Source: a virus
DNA length: 38,263 nt
Virus record (IMG/VR): IMGVR_UViG_3300021956_000027
Span: 1-38,263 of that record
Reading direction: 5' to 3' (one strand)
Shown piece after piece: positions 13,875 through 19,285 of this stretch. A program made the position numbers and the translations under genes. The notes under the pieces were generated by a model that was not told the origin of the DNA, ran no database searches, and saw only the letters and a list, made by a program, of their open reading frames with translations. How positions within the stretch are numbered: position 1 is the first letter of the stretch; each line of letters begins with the position of its first letter.

Positions 13875-14236
13875 TTACCGCCCTCCTGTGGGAAGCAGTC
13901 CCAACCGCGCTCCCACGCAATCTTTCTTGCTTCGTGTTCATCGCAATTCTCCGGGATTGCGTAGCAGTACATCCGCCTCGCCTCGTCGCGCTCGGCGCGT
14001 AGCGCGTCCCGCTCTTGCCGAAATTGAATCAGCGTTTGTAGCGAATCGCCGATTTCCCGCCGTGCCTCGCTACACTCCCGCCGCAGCCGTTCGATCTCCC
14101 TGATCGCGCAGTTGATGTAGTGCGCTGCGGTGGCGGGGGAGTCAAAGTGTCCTCCGTCCTCTATGGTTGCGGCGATCTGCTGTAGTCGGGGAATGGGGTC
14201 GAAGTTGCTCATGTGTGCAGTTAGGGGTGCGTTCAT
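13871..14236 (-). CDS. WDCF-family small coiled-coil protein D (121 aa)
   Basis: A 121-aa protein from ATG 14236 (ATGA overlap with gene E, AAGGAGG in front); ATG 14212 is a weaker alternative. The N-terminus (MNAPLTAHMSNFDPIPRLQQ) and FDSPATAAHYINCAIREIER are unique in the array. A coiled coil with two Arg/Glu heptad runs leads to LRAERDEARRMYC, and the end is AWERGWDCFPQEGGK. The C-terminal codons carry AGGAGG for gene C. Longest member; function unknown. Confidence 0.78.
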   Translation of the reverse strand: MNAPLTAHMSNFDPIPRLQQIAATIEDGGHFDSPATAAHYINCAIREIERLRRECSEARREIGDSLQTLIQFRQERDALRAERDEARRMYCYAIPENCDEHEARKIAWERGWDCFPQEGGK

Positions 14237-14514
14237 TTGCCGTCCTCCTTCCAGCAATCCCAGTCAAGATCCTCTGCAATCTCTCGCTCTTCGCTTTCCT
14301 GACCGTTCTCGGCCATTGCGCGGCAGTACATCTTTCTTGCCTCGTCGCAATCGGCGCGGATGCGTTCGACTTCTCTCCTGTTCTCCTCCAACGCTGACCG
14401 CAATGCTTCGATGAGTTGCGTGGCGTTCGGTGTCGCTCCGCTCAAGCCTCGCGTCTGGGCGAGGATTCGGTCGGACTTCTGTGCGAGTATCATGGCGCAG
14501 GTGTTACTGAACAT
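14233..14514 (-). CDS. WDCW-family small coiled-coil protein E (93 aa)
   Basis: A 93-aa protein from ATG 14514, which follows AAGGAGA and overlaps the end of the 42-aa membrane-peptide gene by 11 bases. It begins MFSNTCAMILAQKSDRI, has ALRSALEENRREVERIRADC, the core DEARKMYC, and ends DLDWDCWKEDGK. Phe of the WDCF motif is Trp here. The C-terminal codons again contain AAGGAGG, here serving the ATG of gene D. Confidence 0.77.
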   Translation of the reverse strand: MFSNTCAMILAQKSDRILAQTRGLSGATPNATQLIEALRSALEENRREVERIRADCDEARKMYCRAMAENGQESEEREIAEDLDWDCWKEDGK

Positions 14515-14632
14515 GGCGAGTCTCCTTGTAGTTGATGAGTCTCCAAACAGCACGGGTCGCACACTCAAACCCAAACAGCATCCCAGCGATGAACCCCGCC
14601 AGCGATGCAACGATGATCCACAGTTCGCTCAC
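14504..14632 (-). CDS. Single-span membrane peptide within the WDCF array (42 aa)
   Basis: A 42-aa peptide from GTG 14632, overlapping the stop of gene F and behind AAGGAGG. One hydrophobic helix spans about residues 4-22 (LWIIVASLAGFIAGMLFGF), followed by a Cys and a basic tail (WRLINYKETRHVQ), so the tail probably faces the cytoplasm. The reading frame, start signal and coupling to genes on both sides support it despite its size. It is the only membrane protein in the array. Confidence 0.7.
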   Translation of the reverse strand: MSELWIIVASLAGFIAGMLFGFECATRAVWRLINYKETRHVQ

Positions 14633-14661
14633 TTGCCGTCCTCCTTGAAGCAATCCCAGCC
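14625..14661. repeat. 37-base direct repeat, copy 2 (3' end of gene F / start of membrane-peptide gene)
   Basis: Identical to 13604-13640. Here the same segment provides the end of gene F plus the ribosome binding site and GTG of the 42-aa membrane peptide rather than of a coiled-coil gene. The repeat thus carries a portable end-plus-start unit. Confidence 0.9.
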
Positions 14662-14901
14662 GCGAGACTCTGCGAAGTGGAGCATGGTTCCGTGCTTCAC
14701 ATATCCGCTCTCGTCCATAGCGGCTCGCTCACAACACATCCGCCTCGCCTCGTCGCGCTCGACGCGAAGGCGTTCGATTTCGTCTGCGGCCTGCGAAAAA
14801 ATGGTCGGCCCTTCCAGCGGTTCAATGAGCGGATTGCCGCCCGTCACATTGTGATGGCGCTGCCGAAGCAATTTCAGCAAATCAAAATCGCGATTGCTCA
14901 T
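14629..14901 (-). CDS. WDCF-family small coiled-coil protein F (90 aa)
   Basis: A 90-aa protein from ATG 14901 (ATGA overlap with the 81-aa gene), starting MSNRDFDLLKLLRQRHHN. The middle is AADEIERLRVERDEARRMCC, nearly the same as gene C, then a variable part and ESRGWDCFKEDGK. It is the first member of the array to be translated. Its 3' end is identical to that of gene C over 37 bases. No known function. Confidence 0.78.
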   Translation of the reverse strand: MSNRDFDLLKLLRQRHHNVTGGNPLIEPLEGPTIFSQAADEIERLRVERDEARRMCCERAAMDESGYVKHGTMLHFAESRGWDCFKEDGK

Positions 14902-15143
14902 TTGGCACTTTCTTCGATGCTGCGTTCTTTGTGCGTCATTACCATTGCGTTCCATCCGTACAGCGCGAAATAAGCAAGCATGACTTCAATTGGCGAGGTG
15001 TTTTTTGATCTGATTTGCGAAGCAAGTTGAATCACCGATTCAATTTCTTTGGGAGGCACTTTCATAAAGATGTCCTCCACCGCTCGTTGCCATTGATCGA
15101 CTCCGGCAAGATCGCGTGGCACATTGATATTGGCACGTTCCAT
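14898..15143 (-). CDS. Hypothetical protein (81 aa)
   Basis: An 81-aa protein from ATG 15143 with AAAGG upstream. It begins MERANINVPRDLAGVDQWQ, with helices VEDIFMKVPPKEIESVIQLA and SPIEVMLAYFALYGWNAMV, and ends HKERSIEESAK. Base composition is somewhat AT-richer than its neighbours. No family recognised. It is coupled to gene F (ATGA) and follows the 56-aa Cys-motif gene by 2 bases, so it belongs to the same transcript. The longer open frame upstream to 15434 lies over other genes and is rejected. Confidence 0.72.
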   Translation of the reverse strand: MERANINVPRDLAGVDQWQRAVEDIFMKVPPKEIESVIQLASQIRSKNTSPIEVMLAYFALYGWNAMVMTHKERSIEESAK

Positions 15144-15145
15144 GA

Positions 15146-15316
15146 TTATGCCTTTGCCTTTCTTGCTTGACCGCGCAACACGATTGCGCGGATGATCTCG
15201 GGACGGCGCTTTCGGTATTCGCGGTGGTACATGCGCACCGCATCCAGGCACCGCTTGCATTTGCATCCTCGGTCGTAGGCCGTCAATGCGGCGAATCGTG
15301 GGAACAGGCACATCAT
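15146..15316 (-). CDS. Small Cys-motif protein, RGCxCxxC type (56 aa)
   Basis: A 56-aa protein from ATG 15316, overlapping the upstream stop (ATGA). It begins MMCLFPRFAALTAYDRG, continues CKCKRCLDAVRMYHREY and ends in a strongly basic helix (RRPEIIRAIVLRGQ, RKAKA). The AY-RGC-C-C pattern also occurs in the 94-aa protein at 15901-16185, so the two are paralogues. Cys spacing and basic helix suggest a small metal- and nucleic-acid-binding module. Confidence 0.75.
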   Translation of the reverse strand: MMCLFPRFAALTAYDRGCKCKRCLDAVRMYHREYRKRRPEIIRAIVLRGQARKAKA

Positions 15317-15594
15317 CGGATTCCGTTCCTGCGAGCGTGACGGCGCAGGCTGGCGACATCAAACACACCTGCGTCCTTGAGCATGTACCCGTGGGTTCCG
15401 CGCGCCGTGCGTTCGCTGACCATGCGCACGCCATACTGCTCGCGCGCGACCTTCAAAATGTACGACACGTTTCGCGGAGTGCAGACCCAGCGGCTCGCAA
15501 GTTCCTCGCGGTTCAGTCCGGGCGACGAGTCCGTCCACAGAACGAGCTGGCACACATGTCGCCACAGATCGCTTGATGTTCCGCGTGAACTCAT
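15313..15594 (-). CDS. Winged-helix-like protein (93 aa)
   Basis: A 93-aa protein from ATG 15594 (ATGA overlap). The stretch SSDLWRHVCQLVLWTD, then LNREELASRWVCTPRNVSYI with LKVAREQYGVRMVSE, reads as helix, then a helix-turn-helix with a recognition helix, then a wing-like strand (GTHGYML). DNA binding is likely. The end is basic (ASLRRHARRNGIR). It sits beside another winged-helix gene, so early gene regulation is a fair inference. Confidence 0.7.
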   Translation of the reverse strand: MSSRGTSSDLWRHVCQLVLWTDSSPGLNREELASRWVCTPRNVSYILKVAREQYGVRMVSERTARGTHGYMLKDAGVFDVASLRRHARRNGIR

Positions 15595-15908
15595 GCAACA
15601 CCTTGGAACAAGAATGCGGGGATCGCGACACGCCACACGGTCGCTTGCCTGCCGCTGCGGGTCGGTCGCTTGCCGGCTGGTTCGACCGCGCCCGACTTCA
15701 TCAGCCGATGCACGGCCGCGGAACAGGTTTGATGAGTCAGCCCCAGCCGGACCTCGACATCATCGCAGGTTCCATCTGCATCCGTGATCGACGCCAACAC
15801 GCTCGCGTCGATGGTGCCAATGCGGGGCTGGATGGCGTTCCATGCCGCGTCCTGCGTGTCCCATCGCGTGTGCTGCTGTGCGGTGCTGCGCACATGATTG
15901 TCATGCAT
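15591..15908 (-). CDS. MarR-like winged-helix protein (105 aa)
   Basis: A 105-aa protein from ATG 15908, overlapping the upstream gene by 8 bases. After MHDNHVRSTAQQHTRWD it has the pattern DDVEVRLGLTHQTCSAAVHR followed by LMKSGAVEP and a basic wing (GKRPTRSGRQATVWRV). This is the shape of a MarR/LexA-type helix-turn-helix plus beta wing. Phage proteins with this layout usually monitor or regulate promoters or act in replication initiation. Nothing in the sequence tells which operator it binds. Confidence 0.75.
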   Translation of the reverse strand: MHDNHVRSTAQQHTRWDTQDAAWNAIQPRIGTIDASVLASITDADGTCDDVEVRLGLTHQTCSAAVHRLMKSGAVEPAGKRPTRSGRQATVWRVAIPAFLFQGVA

Positions 15909-16185
15909 TGCCAGCCGCCTTTCGCCGCGCAAGGTATTCGCGCTGCCTGGTCTTGAACTTCTCCGGATCCTTCGCGTAGGCGGCGGCCTGGCACTTGCGG
16001 CTTGCGGCACGGCGCGTGGTCACGCATTCCGCGCATCGGCATCCGCGCTGATAGGCATACAGCGCCGAGTATTCCGGAAGCGTGCAGTTCGGCCGCGCCT
16101 CCGTGTTCTTGGCGATCTTGGCGTTCCGCGATTCCGCCGCGGCCTGTTCCCGCGCCCGCTGCTGTTCCTGCTGTGCGTCAGTCAT
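15901..16185 (-). CDS. Cys-motif protein, RGCxCxxC type (94 aa)
   Basis: A 94-aa protein from ATG 16185, preceded by AGGAAAAGGAACCAAGCA. The N-terminal 35 residues are a Gln/Glu/Arg-rich helix. The core ALYAYQRGCRCAECVTTRR repeats the motif of the 56-aa protein at 15146-15316, and a basic C-terminal helix (FKTRQREYLARRKAAGNA) follows. Two-gene symmetry is seen around the winged-helix pair (Cys-motif, HTH, HTH, Cys-motif). Function unknown; nucleic-acid binding is suggested by charge and Cys spacing. Confidence 0.75.
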   Translation of the reverse strand: MTDAQQEQQRAREQAAAESRNAKIAKNTEARPNCTLPEYSALYAYQRGCRCAECVTTRRAASRKCQAAAYAKDPEKFKTRQREYLARRKAAGNA

Positions 16186-16537
16186 TGCTTGGTTCCTTTT
16201 CCTGTGTCATGTCATTGATCGCATCGAGAAGCACATTGAAGAACTGATGCTGCACGCTTTCCGGCGTGTCCCCGTTGCACACACTTGCCAAGGACTCGAC
16301 CAGCACCGCGTTGTCTGAATTGATCTCGCGCATGCACGCGCTCACGCGCCACCATTGACGAACCGTCCCGGCGACACGGTCATCAATCCGGTGCAGCATC
16401 GGCGTGTTGACATGCACCTGGATCCCCGTGGTGCTGTTCACCGACCGCATCAGATCGGTTGGGTCCGTTTGGAAACAGGACGGCCAATCCTCACGCGGCA
16501 GGTCGCTGAACTTCGGACATGTGAAGCGTTCTCGCAT
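16178..16537 (-). CDS. First gene of the leftward early operon (119 aa, unknown)
   Basis: A 119-aa protein from ATG 16537 behind GGAGAACTG. It starts MRERFTCPKFSDLPREDWPS, has TGIQVHVNTPMLHRIDDRV, a helical middle (WWRVSACMREINSDNAVLVE) and ends FFNVLLDAINDMTQEKEPSND. No recognised domain. Being first behind the promoter at 16573-16601, it is expected to be among the earliest and strongest expressed genes, a typical place for host-takeover factors; that role is inference only. Confidence 0.72.
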   Translation of the reverse strand: MRERFTCPKFSDLPREDWPSCFQTDPTDLMRSVNSTTGIQVHVNTPMLHRIDDRVAGTVRQWWRVSACMREINSDNAVLVESLASVCNGDTPESVQHQFFNVLLDAINDMTQEKEPSND

Positions 16538-16572
16538 CAGTTCTCCATACAGGCACGCGCCTGATAAATACG

Positions 16573-16601
16573 AGAATACCCATCTCCGGCATAGGTTGCA
16601 A
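16573..16601 (-). promoter_or_regulatory. Leftward early promoter
   Basis: Minus strand TTGCAA (16601-16596), 17-base spacer, TATTCT (16578-16573), with a start expected near 16566 and about 29 bases to ATG 16537. Each hexamer matches consensus at four positions. The surrounding bases are AT-richer than the genome. It is divergent from the rightward promoter at 16630. Confidence 0.6.
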
Positions 16602-16629
16602 GGGGTGTTTCGATATTCCGGCGGATTAT

Positions 16630-16657
16630 TTGACTTGCCTTTACGGATCGCTATACT
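16630..16657 (+). promoter_or_regulatory. Rightward sigma70-type promoter for the nuclease gene and RNA region
   Basis: Plus strand TTGACT (16630-16635), 16-base spacer, TATACT (16652-16657), with a start expected near 16664. Each hexamer differs from consensus at one position. It is the only good rightward promoter noticed. It leaves a leader of about 95 bases before the nuclease start. Confidence 0.75.
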
Positions 16658-16663
16658 GCCCGT

Positions 16664-16676
16664 ACCCCTATGGGGT
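16664..16676. promoter_or_regulatory. Operator candidate at the rightward start site
   Basis: ACCCC-TAT-GGGGT is a perfect inverted repeat centred on the predicted start of the rightward transcript, as expected for a repressor site. The divergent layout and the nearby winged-helix genes make autoregulation possible. Confidence 0.4.
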
Positions 16677-16759
16677 GGGGTGGCTACTGCTGCCCCTTAC
16701 TTGCCCCCGGAAGCACGGCGCGTTGAACCTCGGTTCCGCGCCGTGTTTGTTGGATGCTC

Positions 16760-17245
16760 ATGCGCGTGACCTTGACCGAACCCGAGTTCCGGATCTGCCG
16801 ATGGCTGGCGACACAGCGGCATTCGGGCGCCCGCGCAGCTGGCGTGGCTGACCAACAGATGGGACCGCAATCCGCCGAGCAAACCGACCTCGATGGAATC
16901 GGTGGAGAGTTCGCATTCTGCAAGGCTGCGAACCTGTACCCCGACATGACTATTGGCGCACGCGCTGGGGGATTCGATGCCCAGCTGCACGGCATGTCCG
17001 TCGATGTGAAGACAACCCGGTACGAAAGCGGCAAGTTGCTCGCAACGCTTGGCAAGTCAACTGCAAGCGCCGACATCTATGTGCTGGTGGTCGGCACGAT
17101 TCCCGAGTACCGAATCGCTGGCTGGGTTCACGGTGTCACCTTGATTCATCCCCGCAACATCCGCGACCTGGGACGCGGACCCGGCTATGCCCTAGACCAG
17201 CGTGACCTGCTTCCGGCTAGGTTGCTGTTGCGCACGGGTACATGA
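16760..17245 (+). CDS. PD-(D/E)XK-type nuclease-fold protein
   Basis: A 161-aa protein, the only convincing plus-strand gene. ATG 16760 (MRVTLTEPEF) has GGA at a better distance than ATG 16754. The core reads GIGGEFAFCKAANLYPD (Glu of helix 1), GGFDAQLHGMSVDVKTTRY (Asp, then Asp-x-Lys on the next strand) and ADIYVLVVGTIPEYRIAGW. This is the order of catalytic residues in PD-(D/E)XK nucleases. The C-terminus has HPRNIRDLGRGPGYALDQRD, a pattern I recall from many small uncharacterised phage proteins. DNA cleavage is inferred. Partner options are the Bet annealing protein, which lacks an exonuclease, or host-DNA degradation. The structured RNA region follows without an intervening terminator. 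Confidence 0.8.
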   Translation: MRVTLTEPEFRICRWLATQRHSGARAAGVADQQMGPQSAEQTDLDGIGGEFAFCKAANLYPDMTIGARAGGFDAQLHGMSVDVKTTRYESGKLLATLGKSTASADIYVLVVGTIPEYRIAGWVHGVTLIHPRNIRDLGRGPGYALDQRDLLPARLLLRTGT

Positions 17246-17780
17246 ACGTGGAACCACCGTGGGGGACTTTACCCCCATGACCCCGAGGGGCATCTTTGGG
17301 TTAGATCAACGGTGGTTCCCGGTGCGCTTGCATTCTGACCGGGCGGCGGTTAGGATGCGAGGTGCCTATCCTGCGCGCTCGTATCCTAGCGCAACTGTCG
17401 GAGTACGGCAAGGGCTGCGGCCCGTGGATACTGCAACTGTTCCCGGCACAGTCGGGGAACATGGTTTCGACGCGGCTCCTGACCCTAGGCCGCGCCACCG
17501 AAAGGTGCGCTCCCCCACGATGGAAGCGGCTGGCAACCTCCAGCGAAATGGTGCAATTCGTGGCTCAACCGACGCGCGGCTCCGCATGGGCTGGTTGATG
17601 TGGCCCCGCAAGGGGTCACTCCCTCTGCGCTCACCACACGGACTGAATGCGAAGCCTGGACGGTCAGCCCGTCTGTGCCTTCATGCCTTCAAAGAACAGA
17701 ATCAAAACCGCCCAGCGGAAGAGTCCCGTAGGGAAATGCCTTTGTTCAGCGTTCCCGGCTAGACAACGCTCGTTTTTTTT
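17246..17780 (+). ncRNA. Structured non-coding RNA candidate downstream of the nuclease gene
   Basis: About 530 bases without a convincing gene but dense in stems. GGAACCACCGT (17250-17260) pairs perfectly with 17309-17319, enclosing two hairpins (GGGGG/CCCCC at 17261-17276; ATG-CCC/GGG-CAT at 17277-17293). A 13-bp stem joins 17349-17361 and 17378-17390 with two G-U pairs. Further hairpins are GGGC-UGCG-GCCC at 17412-17423 (UNCG loop), CACC-GAAA-GGTG at 17496-17507, GCTGG/CCAGC at 17529-17544 and TCAACC/GGTTGA at 17565-17598. An 8-bp stem with GCAA loop lies at 17600-17619, and GACGG/CCGTC at 17659-17673. The wobble pairs and tetraloops are valid only for plus-strand RNA. A terminator ends it. 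Class unknown; the exact 5' end (primary or processed) is not visible. Confidence 0.6.
17748..17780 (+). terminator. Intrinsic terminator of the rightward transcript
   Basis: AGCGTT (17748-17753) pairs with AACGCT (17765-17770) around an 11-base loop, followed after CG by eight T (17773-17780). It ends the nuclease/RNA transcript and faces the leftward terminator 20 bases on. Confidence 0.75.
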
Positions 17781-17796
17781 GACGCGCGGTTTTTTC

Positions 17797-17840
17797 AAAA
17801 ACACGACCGCCGCTGCGCATCGGACGCAACGGCGGCGTGT
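17797..17840 (-). terminator. Intrinsic terminator of the late leftward operon
   Basis: On the minus strand a 16-bp stem (17840-17825 with 17817-17801, one bulge at 17806 and one G-U pair valid only on this strand) closes a 7-base loop and is followed by TTTTT. It lies 19 bases past the last membrane-peptide gene. Confidence 0.88.
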
Positions 17841-17858
17841 CTCCGAACAGGTGGGAGG

Positions 17859-17963
17859 CTACTGCGGTTTGCGATCATTGGACAGGCAGACAACGGCAAG
17901 CAAAGCAACGCCGATTGCCAGTCCGAACATCAAGCCGCCGAATGCCTGCAAGGTGGAGCGCAT
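17859..17963 (-). CDS. Single-span membrane peptide, last gene of the late operon (34 aa)
   Basis: A 34-aa peptide from ATG 17963, which overlaps the stop of the 40-aa peptide gene (TGATG), so it is probably translated by coupling. One hydrophobic helix (FGGLMFGLAIGVALLAVVCL, about residues 8-27) is followed by a short basic tail SNDRKPQ. With its twin upstream it forms a pair of minimal membrane peptides beside the lipoprotein and other lysis-type genes. Holin/antiholin or lysis-accessory function is inferred from position only. Confidence 0.62.
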   Translation of the reverse strand: MRSTLQAFGGLMFGLAIGVALLAVVCLSNDRKPQ

Positions 17964-18085
17964 CAGAACTTGCTGCCGTACTTCTTGCATCCGAACCAGC
18001 CGACGATGGCGCCGGCAAGCAGGGCCAGTCCGGCGAACCAAAGATTCCCCAGGAAATCCGAGAACGAGTTGGCAAGGTGAAGCAT
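17963..18085 (-). CDS. Single-span membrane peptide, holin candidate (40 aa)
   Basis: A 40-aa peptide from ATG 18085 with GAGGAAT upstream. It begins MLHLANSFSDFLGNLWFAGL; the hydrophobic helix is about residues 12-31 (LGNLWFAGLALLAGAIVGWF). A Cys and a basic tail (CKKYGSKF) follow, so the C-terminus likely stays in the cytoplasm. Size and charge would fit a very small type-III-like holin or pinholin. No sequence family is recognised. Confidence 0.65.
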   Translation of the reverse strand: MLHLANSFSDFLGNLWFAGLALLAGAIVGWFGCKKYGSKF

Positions 18086-18094
18086 GGTGATTCC

Positions 18095-18364
18095 TCACGG
18101 GTTTGAGTCTGCGATCCTGCGGTAGCCGAGCCGCCACAGCAATCGCGTGATGTCCGTGGCGGTCATTGCCACGGTTTCCTCATCCAAGGGCGTGCAGGCG
18201 TGCAACGCTTCGTGGATGATTGTGTCCAGCATATCGCGTTCGGACTGCTTGGCACGCACACGGATCAACCGCCCCTCGGCATTTCCAGGGTCCGTGCAAT
18301 CACCAAAGTCCTCCATGTTGGCGAACTTGAACTGCCACATCTTGCCGCCCAGCTTGCATTGCAT
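18095..18364 (-). CDS. Small HExxH putative metallopeptidase (89 aa)
   Basis: An 89-aa protein from ATG 18364 with GAGGTATCACC upstream. Residues about 48-56 are IIHEALHAC, a zinc-protease HExxH motif, followed by TPLDEETVAMTATDITRLLW with an acidic residue that could be the third zinc ligand. The N-terminal half is strand-rich (KMWQFKFANMEDFGDC). Such minimal zincins recur in phages; I cannot tell SprT-like from ImmA-like types. It lies between the phosphoesterase and the two membrane peptides, so lysis or host-protein cleavage are both possible. Confidence 0.7.
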   Translation of the reverse strand: MQCKLGGKMWQFKFANMEDFGDCTDPGNAEGRLIRVRAKQSERDMLDTIIHEALHACTPLDEETVAMTATDITRLLWRLGYRRIADSNP

Positions 18365-18373
18365 GGTGATACC

Positions 18374-19285
18374 TCAATGAGCAAGGTGGAAATCCGCAAC
18401 CAACGTGTATCGCGTTTGATTCTTGCCGTTTGCTTGCTTGACACTCCGGCGTTCAAAGCGCAACCGCATCCACACCGCACCCATCACCTCGGGCGTGCGT
18501 CCCTGTTCAACATGGAAACCGGCGAACCCATCATCGAACTCATCCTTGTAGGTTCCGGTGCGAACATGCCATTGAATGTCTGAAACGATGCGCGGCCCCT
18601 TCTGATCCATGACGAGGCGCTCGCGCGCAAGCGGCATCACCCATTGCTTGTGGACATGCCCGGACACCACGATGTCCGCGTCCGGCGTGACCGCCGCAGC
18701 CCGCCGCACCTTGAGCGTGTCGAAAGACATCAGCGCGGCCCCGCCCGAGCCGTGGAAATACTTCAGCGTCAGCGTGTGCCGTTCGTTGCCGCGCCTGGTG
18801 ATGAACCGCACCCAACCACCGTAGCCTCCGGAGTACACCTTGTGACCTGACTGCTGGCTCATGCGTTCGCACAGGCGCTCGGTCAGGTCTGTCTCGCAGT
18901 TTTTCAGGATCGCGGTTTCATGGTTTCCCCTGCCGATCAACACGAAGTTCTTGGCGTATGGGGAATAGAAATCCGATGCGTGGCGGACGATGCTGTCAAG
19001 GTAATCCGCTGCCAGCGCATCCTCTTCACGCACGCTGTTCTTGCTGCGGCGTGGATCAAACTTGCCCTGCATCGCGCAAAACAGGTCGCCAACATCAATG
19101 ATGCCGGCGTTGCGCGCAACGGCTTCATCGAGATGCTTGCGCTCCAGGTCATGCCTTGCATGGGGGTTGTCGTGATGCCTGTCACCTGACAGCAAATACC
19201 AGTATTCCCCGTGCTTCCCATCATCCTCCAGCTCGACGGTGTGGATGTTGCGATGGTGCTGGACCATTCGGAATGGAAGCGTCAT
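18374..19285 (-). CDS. Calcineurin-like metallophosphoesterase
   Basis: A 303-aa protein with the metal-ligand set of calcineurin-type phosphoesterases: WYLLSGDRHHDNP (Asp-x-His) near residue 35, IIDVGDLFC (Gly-Asp) near 60, LIGRGNHE near 115 and VVSGHVHKQW near 210. These bind two metals and hydrolyse phosphoester bonds. The substrate (nucleotide, DNA end or protein) is not visible. Its start overlaps the lipoprotein stop (ATGA), placing an enzyme with probable nucleic-acid role inside the lysis region, which is unusual but seen in other podoviruses. Confidence 0.9.
   Translation of the reverse strand: MTLPFRMVQHHRNIHTVELEDDGKHGEYWYLLSGDRHHDNPHARHDLERKHLDEAVARNAGIIDVGDLFCAMQGKFDPRRSKNSVREEDALAADYLDSIVRHASDFYSPYAKNFVLIGRGNHETAILKNCETDLTERLCERMSQQSGHKVYSGGYGGWVRFITRRGNERHTLTLKYFHGSGGAALMSFDTLKVRRAAAVTPDADIVVSGHVHKQWVMPLARERLVMDQKGPRIVSDIQWHVRTGTYKDEFDDGFAGFHVEQGRTPEVMGAVWMRLRFERRSVKQANGKNQTRYTLVADFHLAH

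Noticed and set aside
15144-15434. N-terminal extension of the 81-aa protein
   Set aside because: It overlaps the 56-aa Cys-motif gene and the winged-helix gene, which are better supported; ATG 15143 has its own AAAGG site.
17202-17762. 186-codon plus-strand frame over the RNA region
   Set aside because: It starts inside the nuclease gene in another frame, has no good ribosome binding site, shows no domain, is rich in Arg/Pro/Cys as chance GC-rich frames are, and overlaps the many RNA stems.
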